Shown: piece by piece, positions 1 to 8,443 of the stretch
How positions within the stretch are numbered: the stretch's first letter is position 1
Layout: each line of letters begins with the position of its first letter
Assembly (NCBI GenBank): GCA_003175915.1
Contig: PSRH01000014.1
Location: 1-15,772, forward strand
Length of the DNA stretch: 15,772 nt
Direction: 5' to 3'
Source: Candidatus Melainabacteria bacterium
Lineage (GTDB): Bacteria; Cyanobacteriota; Vampirovibrionia; Obscuribacterales; Obscuribacteraceae
Position numbers and translations under genes: made by a program
Notes under the pieces: model-generated
What the model was told of the DNA's origin: nothing
Databases searched by the model: none
The model's input: only the letters and a program-made list of their open reading frames with translations

Positions 1-95
1 GGGACGGCATCGTAGCATTTGGGATTTTATCAGAATAGCCGATTGTGGGAACGATTCATTGAACAGAAAAATCTCAGCGGTTACTGCGACATTGG

Positions 96-446
96 TTAGC
101 GTACCAGGCGTGTCGCGATCAGTCCGGCGAAGCGATCCGGTCCACTGTACCACCAGCCTAAGTGACTTTGACATTGCCTGCAGATAGCGAAAGTCCAGGT
201 GTACCCGGCAAACCAGGAGGCTTCGGGCGTCGCCTCGCCAGCATCTGCTGCACCAGGTGCGTCGCTGTAGCAGACTAAGTGAAAGGAGTAGCCTGCCGGG
301 TTTCGGAAAGTGTGCTCATGTGGCTCAATGGCCAACGCCGGATCGGTTATGGTATACCCGCACTTTTTGCAGCGAACAGCCTTTTGCTGTTGTAACTCAG
401 TCTTTTCCTCGAACTCGATCGAAGCCTGCTTTTTCATGCGATACAT
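96..446 (-). CDS. CULT-domain (cereblon-like thalidomide-binding fold) protein
   Basis: Small soluble protein made almost entirely of one CULT domain, the C-terminal ligand-binding fold of eukaryotic cereblon, also known as stand-alone bacterial proteins. Numbered from the ATG at 446 (116 aa), zinc ligands are C26, C29, C89 and C92 in two CxxC pairs. The aromatic cage is W78, W84 and W98, with Y100 where human cereblon has F402. The tryptophan spacings (6 and 14 residues) and the Trp-to-Cys spacing (5) equal those of human W380/W386/W400/C391 as I recall them. The sequence around the cage (SWFAGYTW, then CRQC, then SHLGWW) is the family signature. Its physiological ligand in bacteria is not established; the fold binds cyclic imides and related small molecules. 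It follows the phosphoketolase by 31 bp on the same strand, so co-expression is likely. An in-frame TTG at 503 would overlap that gene; ATG 446 or ATG 437 is preferred, though no start has a strong SD. Confidence 0.88.
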   Translation of the reverse strand: MYRMKKQASIEFEEKTELQQQKAVRCKKCGYTITDPALAIEPHEHTFRNPAGYSFHLVCYSDAPGAADAGEATPEASWFAGYTWTFAICRQCQSHLGWWYSGPDRFAGLIATRLVR

Positions 447-477
447 TAAACAGGTCGCTGGCTGTGCCGCGCATTGC

Positions 478-2916
478 TTAGTAGGGCCACTTCCAGTTGG
501 CAAATTCAGGCTTATCTATGCCATATTCGTGAGCGTAATTGCGGCACTCAATTTGCATATTCCTGAACCTGGATTTGGCATGGGCACCGGCCACTAGTAG
601 CTTATCCACGCGTTCGATGACGTCCATGGCTATGCTGAAGCGGTCTACCTGGTTGTTGATCGCCAGCTCTAGTGGAGTGTTGATGTTTCCCTTCTCCTTG
701 TAGCCGCGTACGTGCAAATTTTCATGATTCTTGCGGCGATAAGCCAATCTATGGATAAGCCATGGATAGCCGTGGAAATTGAAAATTACAGGCTTGTTCA
801 CGGTAAATATGCTGTCGAAATCTCGATCGCTCATGCCATGCGGATGTTCGCTTTCCGGCTGAAGCCTGAGCAAGTCCACTACATTGACAAAGCGCATTTT
901 TAAATCGGGAAATTCCTGCCGCAACATCTGAGTAGCGGCGAGCGCTTCTTGAGTCGGGATATCGCCGGCCGAGGCAATCACCACGTCTGGCTCATAGCCC
1001 TGGTCGTTACTAGCCCATTCCCACAGACCAATCCCTTTGGTGCAATGATTGATTGCAGAGTTCATATCTAAGTACTGCAAATGCTTCTGCTTGTCGCTAA
1101 CAATTACATTGATGTAGTTCACACTGCGCAGACAATGATCGGCTGTGGAGAGAAGGCAATTGGCATCGGGCGGCAAATAAATGCGGACGACGTTGGGACT
1201 TTTGTTTACCACCAGATCGATGAAACCTGGATCTTGATGAGTAAAGCCGTTGTGATCCTGGCGCCATACCGTTGAGGTGATGAGCAGGTTGAGAGAAGCG
1301 ATACTGGCACGCCATCCTAGTTGATTAGAAATCTCAAGCCATTTCGCATGCTGATTGAACATTGAATCGATGACATGTACGAACGCTTCATAGGTGGAGA
1401 AAAAACCATGCCGCCCGGTGAGCAGATAGCCTTCTAACCAGCCCTCAAGCGTGTGTTCGCTGAGCATTTCCATGACCCGGCCGTTGGGTGCCAGTTCGCC
1501 GCCGTCGGAATCTTCCGGAAAATAATTGGCAAGCCACATCTTTTTGCTAGCTTCATAGACGGCGTCCAATTTATTGGACGTCGTTTCGTCCGGTCCGAAA
1601 ACCCTGAAAGAATCTGGGTTATCCTTCATGATGTCTCTGAGAAAATTGCCCAGCGGACGAGTGTTTTCAAATTCTGTGTGGCCGGGTTTCGGCACTTCGA
1701 TCGCATACTGTTTGAAATCGGGCATCTTGAGCGACTTGTGGATGAGTCCACCATTTGCATGAGGATTGGCGCTCATGCGATATCGACCGATTGGTGCCAA
1801 TTCTTTTAATTCAGGAATGAGCGTGCCGTTTTTATCGAACAGCTTTTGTGGCTCGTAGCTGCGCAGCCACGATTCCAACATTTTTAGATGTTCTGGATTC
1901 TCTTTGACAGCCGCAAGTGGTACCTGGTGCGCCCGCCAGAAACCTTCCACCTTATGACCGTCGACTTCCTTGGGCCCGCTCCACCCTTTAGGGCTGCGAA
2001 AGACGATCATCGGCCATCTAGCTCTTTGTGCAACGTTCTTAGTGCGTGCTTCTTTTTGAATTGTGCGTATCTCGTGAATACAATGGGCGAGTGTAGCGGC
2101 CATAGCTTGATGCATACTGTCATAGTCGCCACCCTCGACGAAGTATGGCGTATAACCATAACCACGGAAGAGATTTTCAATCTCATCATGTTCGATGCGC
2201 GCAAGAACCGTCGGGTTATTGATTTTGTAGCCATTGAGATGGAGGATGGGCAGCACAGCTCCGTCTCTAATCGGATCAAGAAACTTATTGGAGTGCCAGG
2301 CTGTCGCCAGAGGGCCAGTTTCAGCCTCGCCATCACCGACAACCACGGCCGTAATTAATTCGGGATTGTCGAACACGGAGCCGTAGGCGTGAGAGAGGCT
2401 GTAGCCAAGTTCGCCGCCCTCATGGATCGATCCGGGAGTCTCCGGCGTGCAATGACTGCCGATACCACCCGGAAATGAAAACTCCTTGAAGAAAAGGGTC
2501 ATTCCCTCTTCGTCTTCGCTCTTATCCGGATAGATTTCCGAGTAAGTGCCTTCCAGGTAGGCTGGAGCAAGAACACCAGGAGCACCGTGGCCAGGACCAG
2601 CCATGAAAATCATGTCCAGCTTGTGCTGTTTGATCAGCCGATTTAGATGTACGTAGATAAAACTCAAGCCAGGACTGGTGCCCCAATGGCCAAGCAAGCG
2701 ATTTTTTATGTGCTCAACTTTTAGGGGCTGTTTCAGCAGTGGATTAGCCTGGAGATAGATCATTCCGGCTGCCAGATAACAACAGGCTTGCCAATATCCA
2801 TGAATTTTCTTCAATTCATCGGCTGTTAGAGGAGTGCCCTTGACTGTCGACCTTGCGTTTCCATAAGCACTTATCGAAGTAATGTCATGCGTGGCACGTT
2901 CAGAAGCTACTACCAT
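478..2916 (-). CDS. xfp: Xylulose-5-phosphate/fructose-6-phosphate phosphoketolase
   Basis: Thiamine-diphosphate enzyme that phosphorolytically cleaves xylulose-5-P (and usually fructose-6-P) to acetyl-phosphate plus glyceraldehyde-3-P (or erythrose-4-P), in the cytosol. The whole family length is present, 812 aa from ATG 2916. Visible hallmarks are the N-terminal GHWGTSPGLSF segment, the AGPGHGAPG loop, the ThDP/Mg motif GDGEAETGPLATAWHSNKF starting near residue 194, and SPKGWSGPKEVDG. Near the C-terminus are HGYPWLIHRL and the RGYKEKGNINTPLELAINNQ signature of phosphoketolases. ATG 2916 is chosen because GAGGGGTGGAG lies just upstream; a TTG at 2943 would add nine residues without support. 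It lies about 100 bp behind the HAD-GH65 gene in the same direction and 31 bp before the CULT gene. Whether the enzyme accepts one or both sugar phosphates cannot be told from sequence. Confidence 0.97.
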   Translation of the reverse strand: MVVASERATHDITSISAYGNARSTVKGTPLTADELKKIHGYWQACCYLAAGMIYLQANPLLKQPLKVEHIKNRLLGHWGTSPGLSFIYVHLNRLIKQHKLDMIFMAGPGHGAPGVLAPAYLEGTYSEIYPDKSEDEEGMTLFFKEFSFPGGIGSHCTPETPGSIHEGGELGYSLSHAYGSVFDNPELITAVVVGDGEAETGPLATAWHSNKFLDPIRDGAVLPILHLNGYKINNPTVLARIEHDEIENLFRGYGYTPYFVEGGDYDSMHQAMAATLAHCIHEIRTIQKEARTKNVAQRARWPMIVFRSPKGWSGPKEVDGHKVEGFWRAHQVPLAAVKENPEHLKMLESWLRSYEPQKLFDKNGTLIPELKELAPIGRYRMSANPHANGGLIHKSLKMPDFKQYAIEVPKPGHTEFENTRPLGNFLRDIMKDNPDSFRVFGPDETTSNKLDAVYEASKKMWLANYFPEDSDGGELAPNGRVMEMLSEHTLEGWLEGYLLTGRHGFFSTYEAFVHVIDSMFNQHAKWLEISNQLGWRASIASLNLLITSTVWRQDHNGFTHQDPGFIDLVVNKSPNVVRIYLPPDANCLLSTADHCLRSVNYINVIVSDKQKHLQYLDMNSAINHCTKGIGLWEWASNDQGYEPDVVIASAGDIPTQEALAATQMLRQEFPDLKMRFVNVVDLLRLQPESEHPHGMSDRDFDSIFTVNKPVIFNFHGYPWLIHRLAYRRKNHENLHVRGYKEKGNINTPLELAINNQVDRFSIAMDVIERVDKLLVAGAHAKSRFRNMQIECRNYAHEYGIDKPEFANWKWPY

Positions 2917-2949
2917 TTCTCCACCCCTCACTGAAAGAAACAACTAAGT

Positions 2950-2963
2950 GAGCCGTCCGGCTC
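2950..2963. repeat. Inverted repeat between HAD-GH65 and phosphoketolase genes
   Basis: GAGCCG-TC-CGGCTC: six-base arms that can pair perfectly, alternatively five pairs with a four-base loop, about 33 nt upstream of the phosphoketolase ATG. No run of T follows at once on either strand, so it is a poor intrinsic terminator. A regulatory or RNA-processing hairpin in the intercistronic region is possible; the short arms could also be chance. Confidence 0.3.
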
Positions 2964-3018
2964 GGATTTCGGTCAAATTGCTCAGTGCGCTGAATTAAAA
3001 TCGAATGATCCCGCCATT

Positions 3019-6000
3019 TTACCTTTGATTAGCCTGTTGCATGTTAAACACCTTGCTTTCGCTTGGACCGAGAACGTATACCTTACCGTCAAAGCCTACT
3101 TTGATCGGCTGAGCTGCGCCATCGGCTGTACTGACGGACACCGTCTTTTTAGTAATTTCCAGGTTTACCGTCTGTTGCCGATACTGTAAGTGAAAAGACA
3201 AGCGCGTCAAAGCTTCTGGCAAGCAAGGGTTGACCCAGAGCACGTCATTTTTAGTGACAATTCCGGTATAGCAGCGTTGCACAATATCTACGGTTCCCGC
3301 CATGGCACCCAGATGAATGCCCTCTGGTGTTGCGGCCGATTCGAGATCGCTGCTTACGGCTTGCTGGAAGATATCCCAGGAACGCGGATAAGAAGTAATG
3401 GGTGTCGATTGTTGGGCGTCTTTTCCTTCAGACATATTGGTCAATAGCCGCCACGCCTCGGGTCGATTCATACGGGAGAGAACCCAGGCTATTGCAACTC
3501 GACTAAGAGTCGAGTAATTCGCAGTCTGGGGAACATAATAAGAAATGTTTTTGGGAATCATGTCAGGATCGAAGTGATAATTGAGGCGATCGAATAATTC
3601 CTTCAATTCTTCGGACGAGAAGAGATAAAACAGCATCAGTACGTCCGGTTGTTTTGACACCTGATATTGATTTGCATAGCCGCCTGTTTCCTGAAGTACT
3701 TCGGTCAGGCGGTCGACGTCGATAAATCCGTCTTTCTGCCATGGAAATACTTGCAATTTTTCATAACCCTCAAACTGCGAAATAATGCCGTTTTCTTGCA
3801 CAGGTACAAACATTTTTCGGCTAACTTGGTCCCAGAGCTTGAGCTCATCATCGGTTAAGTTAAGGCGTGAGCAAATCTCATTGCAATGCTCCTCGGACAA
3901 CATCTCCAGGGTTTCCAAAGCACGGCATATTGTCCAAACAGCCATTAAGTTGGTATAGGCATTGTTGTTAATACCAGGCTGTTCTTTGTCCGGGTAATTG
4001 ATGTGAATCTCATCCGGCCCGACGACCCCATGGATTTCATAACGATCGCGAGCAGCATTGTAATGCGCAAAATGCGCAAAGAAGCGAGCTATCTCAAGCA
4101 AGACATCTGCCCCATATATATACATGAAGGCAAGATCGCCCGAAGCTTGATAGTACTGCCAAATATTGAAGGCAATTGCAGCATTGACGTGCACCTGCAT
4201 GTGGCTGCGGTCGGCAACCCAAACATTTTTTTCGTTATTCCACCCCCCTGCCGGAGTTTCCTCACGTCCTGTGCTGGCACTTTGCCAGGGGAATCTTGCG
4301 CCAGGAAATCCCAACGATTTAGCTATCTTCCTGGCCTCAGGCAACCGATGAAAACGATATTTCAATAACTCGCGCGAGATGGCCGGTGCTCTTAAGGTAA
4401 AAATCGGAAAAACGTACATGTCGTCCCAAAAGACATGCCCCTGATAGCCTTCACTCCACCCACGCGCGGGCAAGGCAGTGTCGCGTCCTAGGGAATTACC
4501 GGAGGCGACCGAAAGCAAATGAAATGTATTCAAATGAATAAGAAGGGCGGGACCGATCTTAGAGACCGTCTCTGTTGTTTCTATTGCCAAATCAAAATGG
4601 AACCAATACCTTCGCCATGCTTTCACTTGATCGTCAATCAAAGTTGCAAATGGCGGTGCATCAGCAAGGGCGTCCCTTGCTGCTAAACCAGCCTCCGATA
4701 TAGCAAGATCTCGTGAGGTAAAAAGCGATGCGCACTTTTGAATGGTTATACGATCACCCTGCGATACGTTACACTGCATTTCCTGAGCTACGTAATCTTC
4801 GTTTACGATGTTTGTTCGGTTAACTTGTAGCGGTTGGTCGTTACGAAAGACCATAGAGCTAGCTGCTTCAGCAACTGAAATGCCAGATTGCACCGTTTGC
4901 ATTTTTAAGTAGAGAACATCACCAGTTATGCTACTTTCTACTGCTTTCAAATGTTTCTTGCTGGCGCCTTCATAGACGCTCGTCGCGTTGGCTACTTGTC
5001 CATCGAGTGCTGTGCGAATTTTGAGATTACCGGACCAGTTGTGCGCTACAATCGTCGCCTCCAATCCGGCCAAGTGGCAGTATTGCATGTGGACAAATCT
5101 GCGTTCAAAGATTGAAGTCTCACGCTTCTTTCTATCTCTGAAACGAATATCTCTGTAGAGTACTCCTTCTTTAAGATTGAGCCGTTGTTCGTAACTGAGG
5201 ATTTCAACTTTGCTGCAGTCAAACCAAGCATCATCCTCAATTGCAAAACTCAATGGCAACCAATTTGGCATGTTAACGAGGTCTTCGCGCTCGAGAACCA
5301 TGCTGTGAGTTTCCGTCGTCAGCCGGTCGTATATTCCAGCAACATATGTGCCTGGAAAATGTGTGCCATCGGCCTTCGATTCAGGTGCAGCTGCCCTTGT
5401 TACGAAGTAGCCGTTGCCTAAACCGCATAGAGTTTCACGCCTTCGTTCCTCTTGGGCAGCATAATCCTCGTATTTTAAAATCCAGTGCTCGTCAGTTACG
5501 CCCAGATCGGAAAGTGCTGTCCCTGTCGGTTGAGGAGACTCACCTGGCAATCCAACCTCCCCAAGGTCGCTTACAACTACACCGGCACCATGTGCTTTGA
5601 GCAATTCTGAACTATGATTGCGATTAACGCCGATGACTAGACCGAATCCGCCGTTACGACCCGCTTCAACACCAGCAACGGCATCCTCGACGACAATAGC
5701 ACGCTTTGGCTCAACGCCTAGTTTTTTTGCTGCTTCAAGAAAAATATCCGGTGCCGGTTTACCCTTCAAAGCTAATTCAATGGCATCGCGTCCATCAACT
5801 TTTGCGTCGAAGAGATGAAGAACGTTGGCCGCCTCGAGGATAATGGTGCCATTTTCGCTGGATGTTACGACCGCGACTTTAATGCCTTCTTTCTTGAGTG
5901 AGCGAATAAGAGCCACGGTAGTCTCATATGCCTCAACGCCATGTTCTTTTACACGTTCCAGAAAAGTATTTTCCTTCAGGTTGCCTATAGCACAGACGCT

Positions 6001-6384
6001 ATCAAAGCCAGGTGCATCCTCTCGCTTACCCCAGGGCAATTGAATTCCTCTGGCGGTAAGAAAACTCTGCACGCCGTCGTAGCGAGGTTTGCCGTCAACA
6101 TATAGAGGATAATCATGTTCCATGACAAATGGTTGAAAGCCAGAAGGTGATCGTTTTTGCATCAACTGATCAAAGACTTCCTTCCATGCTTGGGCATGGA
6201 CATTAGCAGTCTTCGTGATTACGCCATCCATATCAAACAAGACAGCATCAAACTGCGCCGAGGAAATTTTTACCGGTTTGGCAGTGGCCTTAGCCTTCTC
6301 GTAACTTTGCTGCTCGGGTAGAGGTGGCTTGTTTTCGAGGGTGACCGCGGTACTGGCACTGTGCATCTTTTGCTTTTCACCCAT
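3019..6384 (-). CDS. Fusion of beta-phosphoglucomutase-type HAD domain with GH65 disaccharide phosphorylase
   Basis: Two enzymes in one 1121-aa chain. After a 40-residue polar leader, residues about 45-275 form a HAD domain of the beta-phosphoglucomutase family. It has D51xD53 (LFDMDGVITKTA), motif II in VVTSSENG, the lysine in KGKPAPDIF and the acidic pair in VVEDAVAGVEAG. Its cap carries YVDGKPRYDGV, as in mycobacterial mutase-like homologues. Residues about 305-1095 form a glycoside hydrolase family 65 phosphorylase with predicted general acid E792 in GVVGPDEIH and the substrate/phosphate-region KQPDVL. The expected chemistry is an alpha-glucobiose (maltose, trehalose, kojibiose or nigerose; not resolvable here) plus Pi giving glucose plus beta-glucose-1-P, which the HAD domain turns into glucose-6-P. 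The start at 6384 is fixed by AAGGAG at 6393-6398 with 8-nt spacing; ATG 6441 has no such site. A phosphatase role for the HAD domain is the main alternative. Confidence 0.93.
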   Translation of the reverse strand: MGEKQKMHSASTAVTLENKPPLPEQQSYEKAKATAKPVKISSAQFDAVLFDMDGVITKTANVHAQAWKEVFDQLMQKRSPSGFQPFVMEHDYPLYVDGKPRYDGVQSFLTARGIQLPWGKREDAPGFDSVCAIGNLKENTFLERVKEHGVEAYETTVALIRSLKKEGIKVAVVTSSENGTIILEAANVLHLFDAKVDGRDAIELALKGKPAPDIFLEAAKKLGVEPKRAIVVEDAVAGVEAGRNGGFGLVIGVNRNHSSELLKAHGAGVVVSDLGEVGLPGESPQPTGTALSDLGVTDEHWILKYEDYAAQEERRRETLCGLGNGYFVTRAAAPESKADGTHFPGTYVAGIYDRLTTETHSMVLEREDLVNMPNWLPLSFAIEDDAWFDCSKVEILSYEQRLNLKEGVLYRDIRFRDRKKRETSIFERRFVHMQYCHLAGLEATIVAHNWSGNLKIRTALDGQVANATSVYEGASKKHLKAVESSITGDVLYLKMQTVQSGISVAEAASSMVFRNDQPLQVNRTNIVNEDYVAQEMQCNVSQGDRITIQKCASLFTSRDLAISEAGLAARDALADAPPFATLIDDQVKAWRRYWFHFDLAIETTETVSKIGPALLIHLNTFHLLSVASGNSLGRDTALPARGWSEGYQGHVFWDDMYVFPIFTLRAPAISRELLKYRFHRLPEARKIAKSLGFPGARFPWQSASTGREETPAGGWNNEKNVWVADRSHMQVHVNAAIAFNIWQYYQASGDLAFMYIYGADVLLEIARFFAHFAHYNAARDRYEIHGVVGPDEIHINYPDKEQPGINNNAYTNLMAVWTICRALETLEMLSEEHCNEICSRLNLTDDELKLWDQVSRKMFVPVQENGIISQFEGYEKLQVFPWQKDGFIDVDRLTEVLQETGGYANQYQVSKQPDVLMLFYLFSSEELKELFDRLNYHFDPDMIPKNISYYVPQTANYSTLSRVAIAWVLSRMNRPEAWRLLTNMSEGKDAQQSTPITSYPRSWDIFQQAVSSDLESAATPEGIHLGAMAGTVDIVQRCYTGIVTKNDVLWVNPCLPEALTRLSFHLQYRQQTVNLEITKKTVSVSTADGAAQPIKVGFDGKVYVLGPSESKVFNMQQANQR

Positions 6385-6392
6385 GTCGTCCA

Positions 6393-6398
6393 CTCCTT
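6393..6398 (-). promoter_or_regulatory. Ribosome binding site of the HAD-GH65 gene (start-deciding)
   Basis: Reads AAGGAG on the minus strand, eight bases before the ATG at 6384. This is a near-ideal SD and spacing, and it rules in favour of 6384 over the in-frame ATG at 6441. Confidence 0.85.
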
Positions 6399-6562
6399 GA
6401 GATCGATAATGCTGTGCTCGTTTCAGGAACAGGGACACCATCTATACACTTGGCTACTTCGCTGCGGCTTGCTTGAGCTTGTTTGCGACAATAACTGTAT
6501 CATGACGACCAGAGCTGGATTGGTTTGAGCAACAGGCTCTACACTATAAGCACAGATTGGTT

Positions 6563-6568
6563 TATAAT
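6563..6568 (+). promoter_or_regulatory. Candidate -10 box for the secreted duplicated-helix gene
   Basis: Perfect TATAAT consensus about 120 bases before the chosen ATG at 6689. No good -35 hexamer is found 16-18 bases upstream, so activator dependence or chance cannot be excluded. If it is used, transcription starts near 6575. The long in-frame TTG start at 6557 would then lie outside the message, which supports the shorter protein. Confidence 0.45.
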
Positions 6569-6688
6569 CTGCCGGCCACGAATTTCATTCTAGAGTGTAG
6601 GGGCTGGGCTATGCCTAGCTCAGGCGACGGTATGCCTCGTCCTTATCGGGTCAAGAGCCAGAACATTGGCTTTCGGAGGAAAGAACAC

Positions 6689-7399
6689 ATGCGAATCAGT
6701 AACTTTGGCTTCTCTTCAGTAGTTGCAGCAGCATTGATTTATTCTGCGCTTACCTCTGCAAATGCTGACTCAGTGACAACGACTACTACCACCACTGTTG
6801 ACCAACCTGGTACTGTCGTAACCTCTCCAAGCGGTACGGTCTATCTGCGCACCGCTTCTCCTACAGTTCTTGTGAAAACGATCGAAACTCGGCGAGCTAA
6901 TATTGCGAAGCAAATTGATGACGCCTGCGCCCGCGGAGATATTACCGACAAGCAAGCTGCAGCATTGCAACGCGAACTTAAGCGTATTGCGGCGGAAAGT
7001 TCCTCGACCGAAATCACCTATCCTGCTGCTGTTATGTTGGCGCAGGATTTGGATTTGATTGGTACACAATATCGCACTGTAGTCACTACTGCTCCTGTCT
7101 ATGTGCCGATCATAGAAGGTTCCCACTTTACCGTCGTTGACGGACAGGTTCTGGAGCTTGATGACCTGTCGGTACGTCGGGCTAGTCTAGAAACCAGGAT
7201 AACCAAAGACTTGCTTCGAGGTCGACTAACCGATGCACAAGCAGCAGATCTTCGGGCGAAGTTGAGCATCATTGGGGCAGAGGCAGCAGCCTACCAAGCC
7301 GATGGTAGTGCTGACTTTAAAGAGGCCAGGCGCTTGTACACAGATTTTGATAAGGTTGCCAGCCAGATCGATCGAATGGCTGGGAAGGAAATAAATTAG
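6689..7399 (+). CDS. Secreted helical protein with tandem internal duplication, unknown family
   Basis: 236-aa exported protein. Residues 1-26 are a signal peptide (two basic/polar residues, hydrophobic core, ANA cleavage motif). A run of seven threonines and a Thr/Val/Ser-rich segment follow up to about residue 60. Two copies of a predicted helical module come next, beginning near residues 68 and 163. Over 36 positions they align without gaps and share 16 identities, with the core pattern RRA-x5-I-x5-RG-x-(I/L)TD-x-QAA-x-L-x3-L-x2-I-x-AE. I do not recognise a named family; the modules suggest a periplasmic scaffold or binding protein. Start 6689 is set by GGAGGA at 6675-6680 with 8-nt spacing, and by the signal peptide starting exactly there; an in-frame TTG at 6557 is rejected. 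It is convergent with the following gene, only 33 bp away, with no clear terminator between. Confidence 0.85.
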   Translation: MRISNFGFSSVVAAALIYSALTSANADSVTTTTTTTVDQPGTVVTSPSGTVYLRTASPTVLVKTIETRRANIAKQIDDACARGDITDKQAAALQRELKRIAAESSSTEITYPAAVMLAQDLDLIGTQYRTVVTTAPVYVPIIEGSHFTVVDGQVLELDDLSVRRASLETRITKDLLRGRLTDAQAADLRAKLSIIGAEAAAYQADGSADFKEARRLYTDFDKVASQIDRMAGKEIN

Positions 7400-7432
7400 C
7401 CTAGCTCACCGCTCAATCAGGTTTATTAGGCG

Positions 7433-8443
7433 CTAGCGAGTCCGCACCAGTTGACTCATGTGATTGGCCCTTAGATAGTCATTGAGTGACTTGAGCAAGT
7501 CGACGCCGCCTTGCGCCTCGATAACCTCAAAAGTACCCACCTTTATAAACCGCGAAACTAGCATACCCTGCCTGATCGGCTGCCCTTCGTTTGTATAATC
7601 TCGAGTGGAGCTTTGGTTCTCAAGCTCGCCTGCCGACAGGGCAAACAAATCATTTAGAGATTCTTGCTGGAAGGTATCGACAATCTGGTCACCATAACTT
7701 TCCGAAACTATAGAGTGCACCCGGGTTACAAAGTGATCAGGGGAAGTTGTCTCTCGGCGCCCGTTTACCATGGTAAACCTCACAGACTTTCCGCTGGAGA
7801 CGCCGTCAAAGTCCGTTGGAATTGAATAGCCATGCCAAACATTTCCTTGCCCATCAATTTGATTTCCCCAGGTAGTTGTTTGTATGTTTTGAGTCCATTG
7901 GTTGACGGGAGTGGTGACACCTGTTCTCAGATCTGTGTAGCTCACTGTCAGGTCGCCTTGCTTGACCCACTTGCCCGCCAACCATTTTGGTATGGGAACC
8001 CAAATGATGCGTGACGCTTTTGCATCCTGGCCGTCTGCACTTTTAGCTGTGTAACCGACCTTTGGTCTTTCGACTGACAGCGGGGCTGTGTACTCGGTTG
8101 ATCGACTATTTTGAGCGCGTTCTACGGTTCCTTGCTGAGGTCTTGCGAAAGGAGGCATTTGCGGTCGGCTCTTCAACGATGGAAGAGTTTCGGAATGGCT
8201 TACTCCACCAAATAAGGTGTACGCTCCGGATCGCCCAGGCGTCGCTGAGATCACTAAAACGCATACTAGTGTCGGGATCACAGTTCGGTATATAACTGGA
8301 AGTAAAACTGCAATTAAAGGCGAGATAAGCTGAGTCAATTGAACCAGCAAACCAGTTAAGCCAGCTGCGATAGGAAACAGGAGCGAAGCTGACCTAGGAC
8401 TATTCGCAATAGCACATGATCTGGCATCTATTGCAGCTGTCAT
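7433..8443 (-). CDS. Membrane-anchored or secreted protein of unknown family, coupled to upstream TPR gene
   Basis: 336 aa. Residues 1-19 are polar, and residues about 20-66 hold one long or two short hydrophobic segments rich in Leu, Val, Ile and Pro, followed by a Ser/Pro/Gln-rich linker (about 70-145). The C-terminal domain starts at WVPIPKWLAGKWVKQGD and continues with alternating hydrophobic/polar stretches, Trp, Gly and Thr-rich. This resembles a beta-rich, perhaps lipocalin-like extracytoplasmic domain; that is an impression only. The last 60 residues look more helical. Its ATG (8443-8441) overlaps the TGA of the upstream TPR gene (8442-8440) as ATGA, so translational coupling and a shared role are likely. 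No catalytic motif was seen. The hydrophobic region may be an uncleaved anchor, since no classical signal-peptidase site is evident before residue 66. Confidence 0.8.
   Translation of the reverse strand: MTAAIDARSCAIANSPRSASLLFPIAAGLTGLLVQLTQLISPLIAVLLPVIYRTVIPTLVCVLVISATPGRSGAYTLFGGVSHSETLPSLKSRPQMPPFARPQQGTVERAQNSRSTEYTAPLSVERPKVGYTAKSADGQDAKASRIIWVPIPKWLAGKWVKQGDLTVSYTDLRTGVTTPVNQWTQNIQTTTWGNQIDGQGNVWHGYSIPTDFDGVSSGKSVRFTMVNGRRETTSPDHFVTRVHSIVSESYGDQIVDTFQQESLNDLFALSAGELENQSSTRDYTNEGQPIRQGMLVSRFIKVGTFEVIEAQGGVDLLKSLNDYLRANHMSQLVRTR

Larger units (their letters stand above)
6385..6688. other. Divergent intergenic region between HAD-GH65 gene and secreted duplicated-helix gene
   Basis: About 300 bases with no credible gene. 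It must hold the leftward promoter of the sugar-catabolic genes and the rightward promoter of the secreted protein. Only the rightward side shows a recognisable -10 (TATAAT at 6563-6568). I could not identify a convincing leftward promoter or operator. In-frame extensions of both flanking genes reach into this region but lack SD sites. Confidence 0.6.

Noticed and set aside
1453..1809. 118-aa plus-strand frame inside the phosphoketolase gene
   Set aside because: Antisense shadow of conserved coding sequence.
1888..2358. 156-aa plus-strand frame inside the phosphoketolase gene
   Set aside because: Antisense shadow of a highly conserved enzyme; no independent motif or SD.
4059..4082. Short tandem repeat AATGCGCAA within the GH65 domain
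   Set aside because: It encodes an ordinary FAHFAH stretch in a conserved enzyme; no sign of a separate element.
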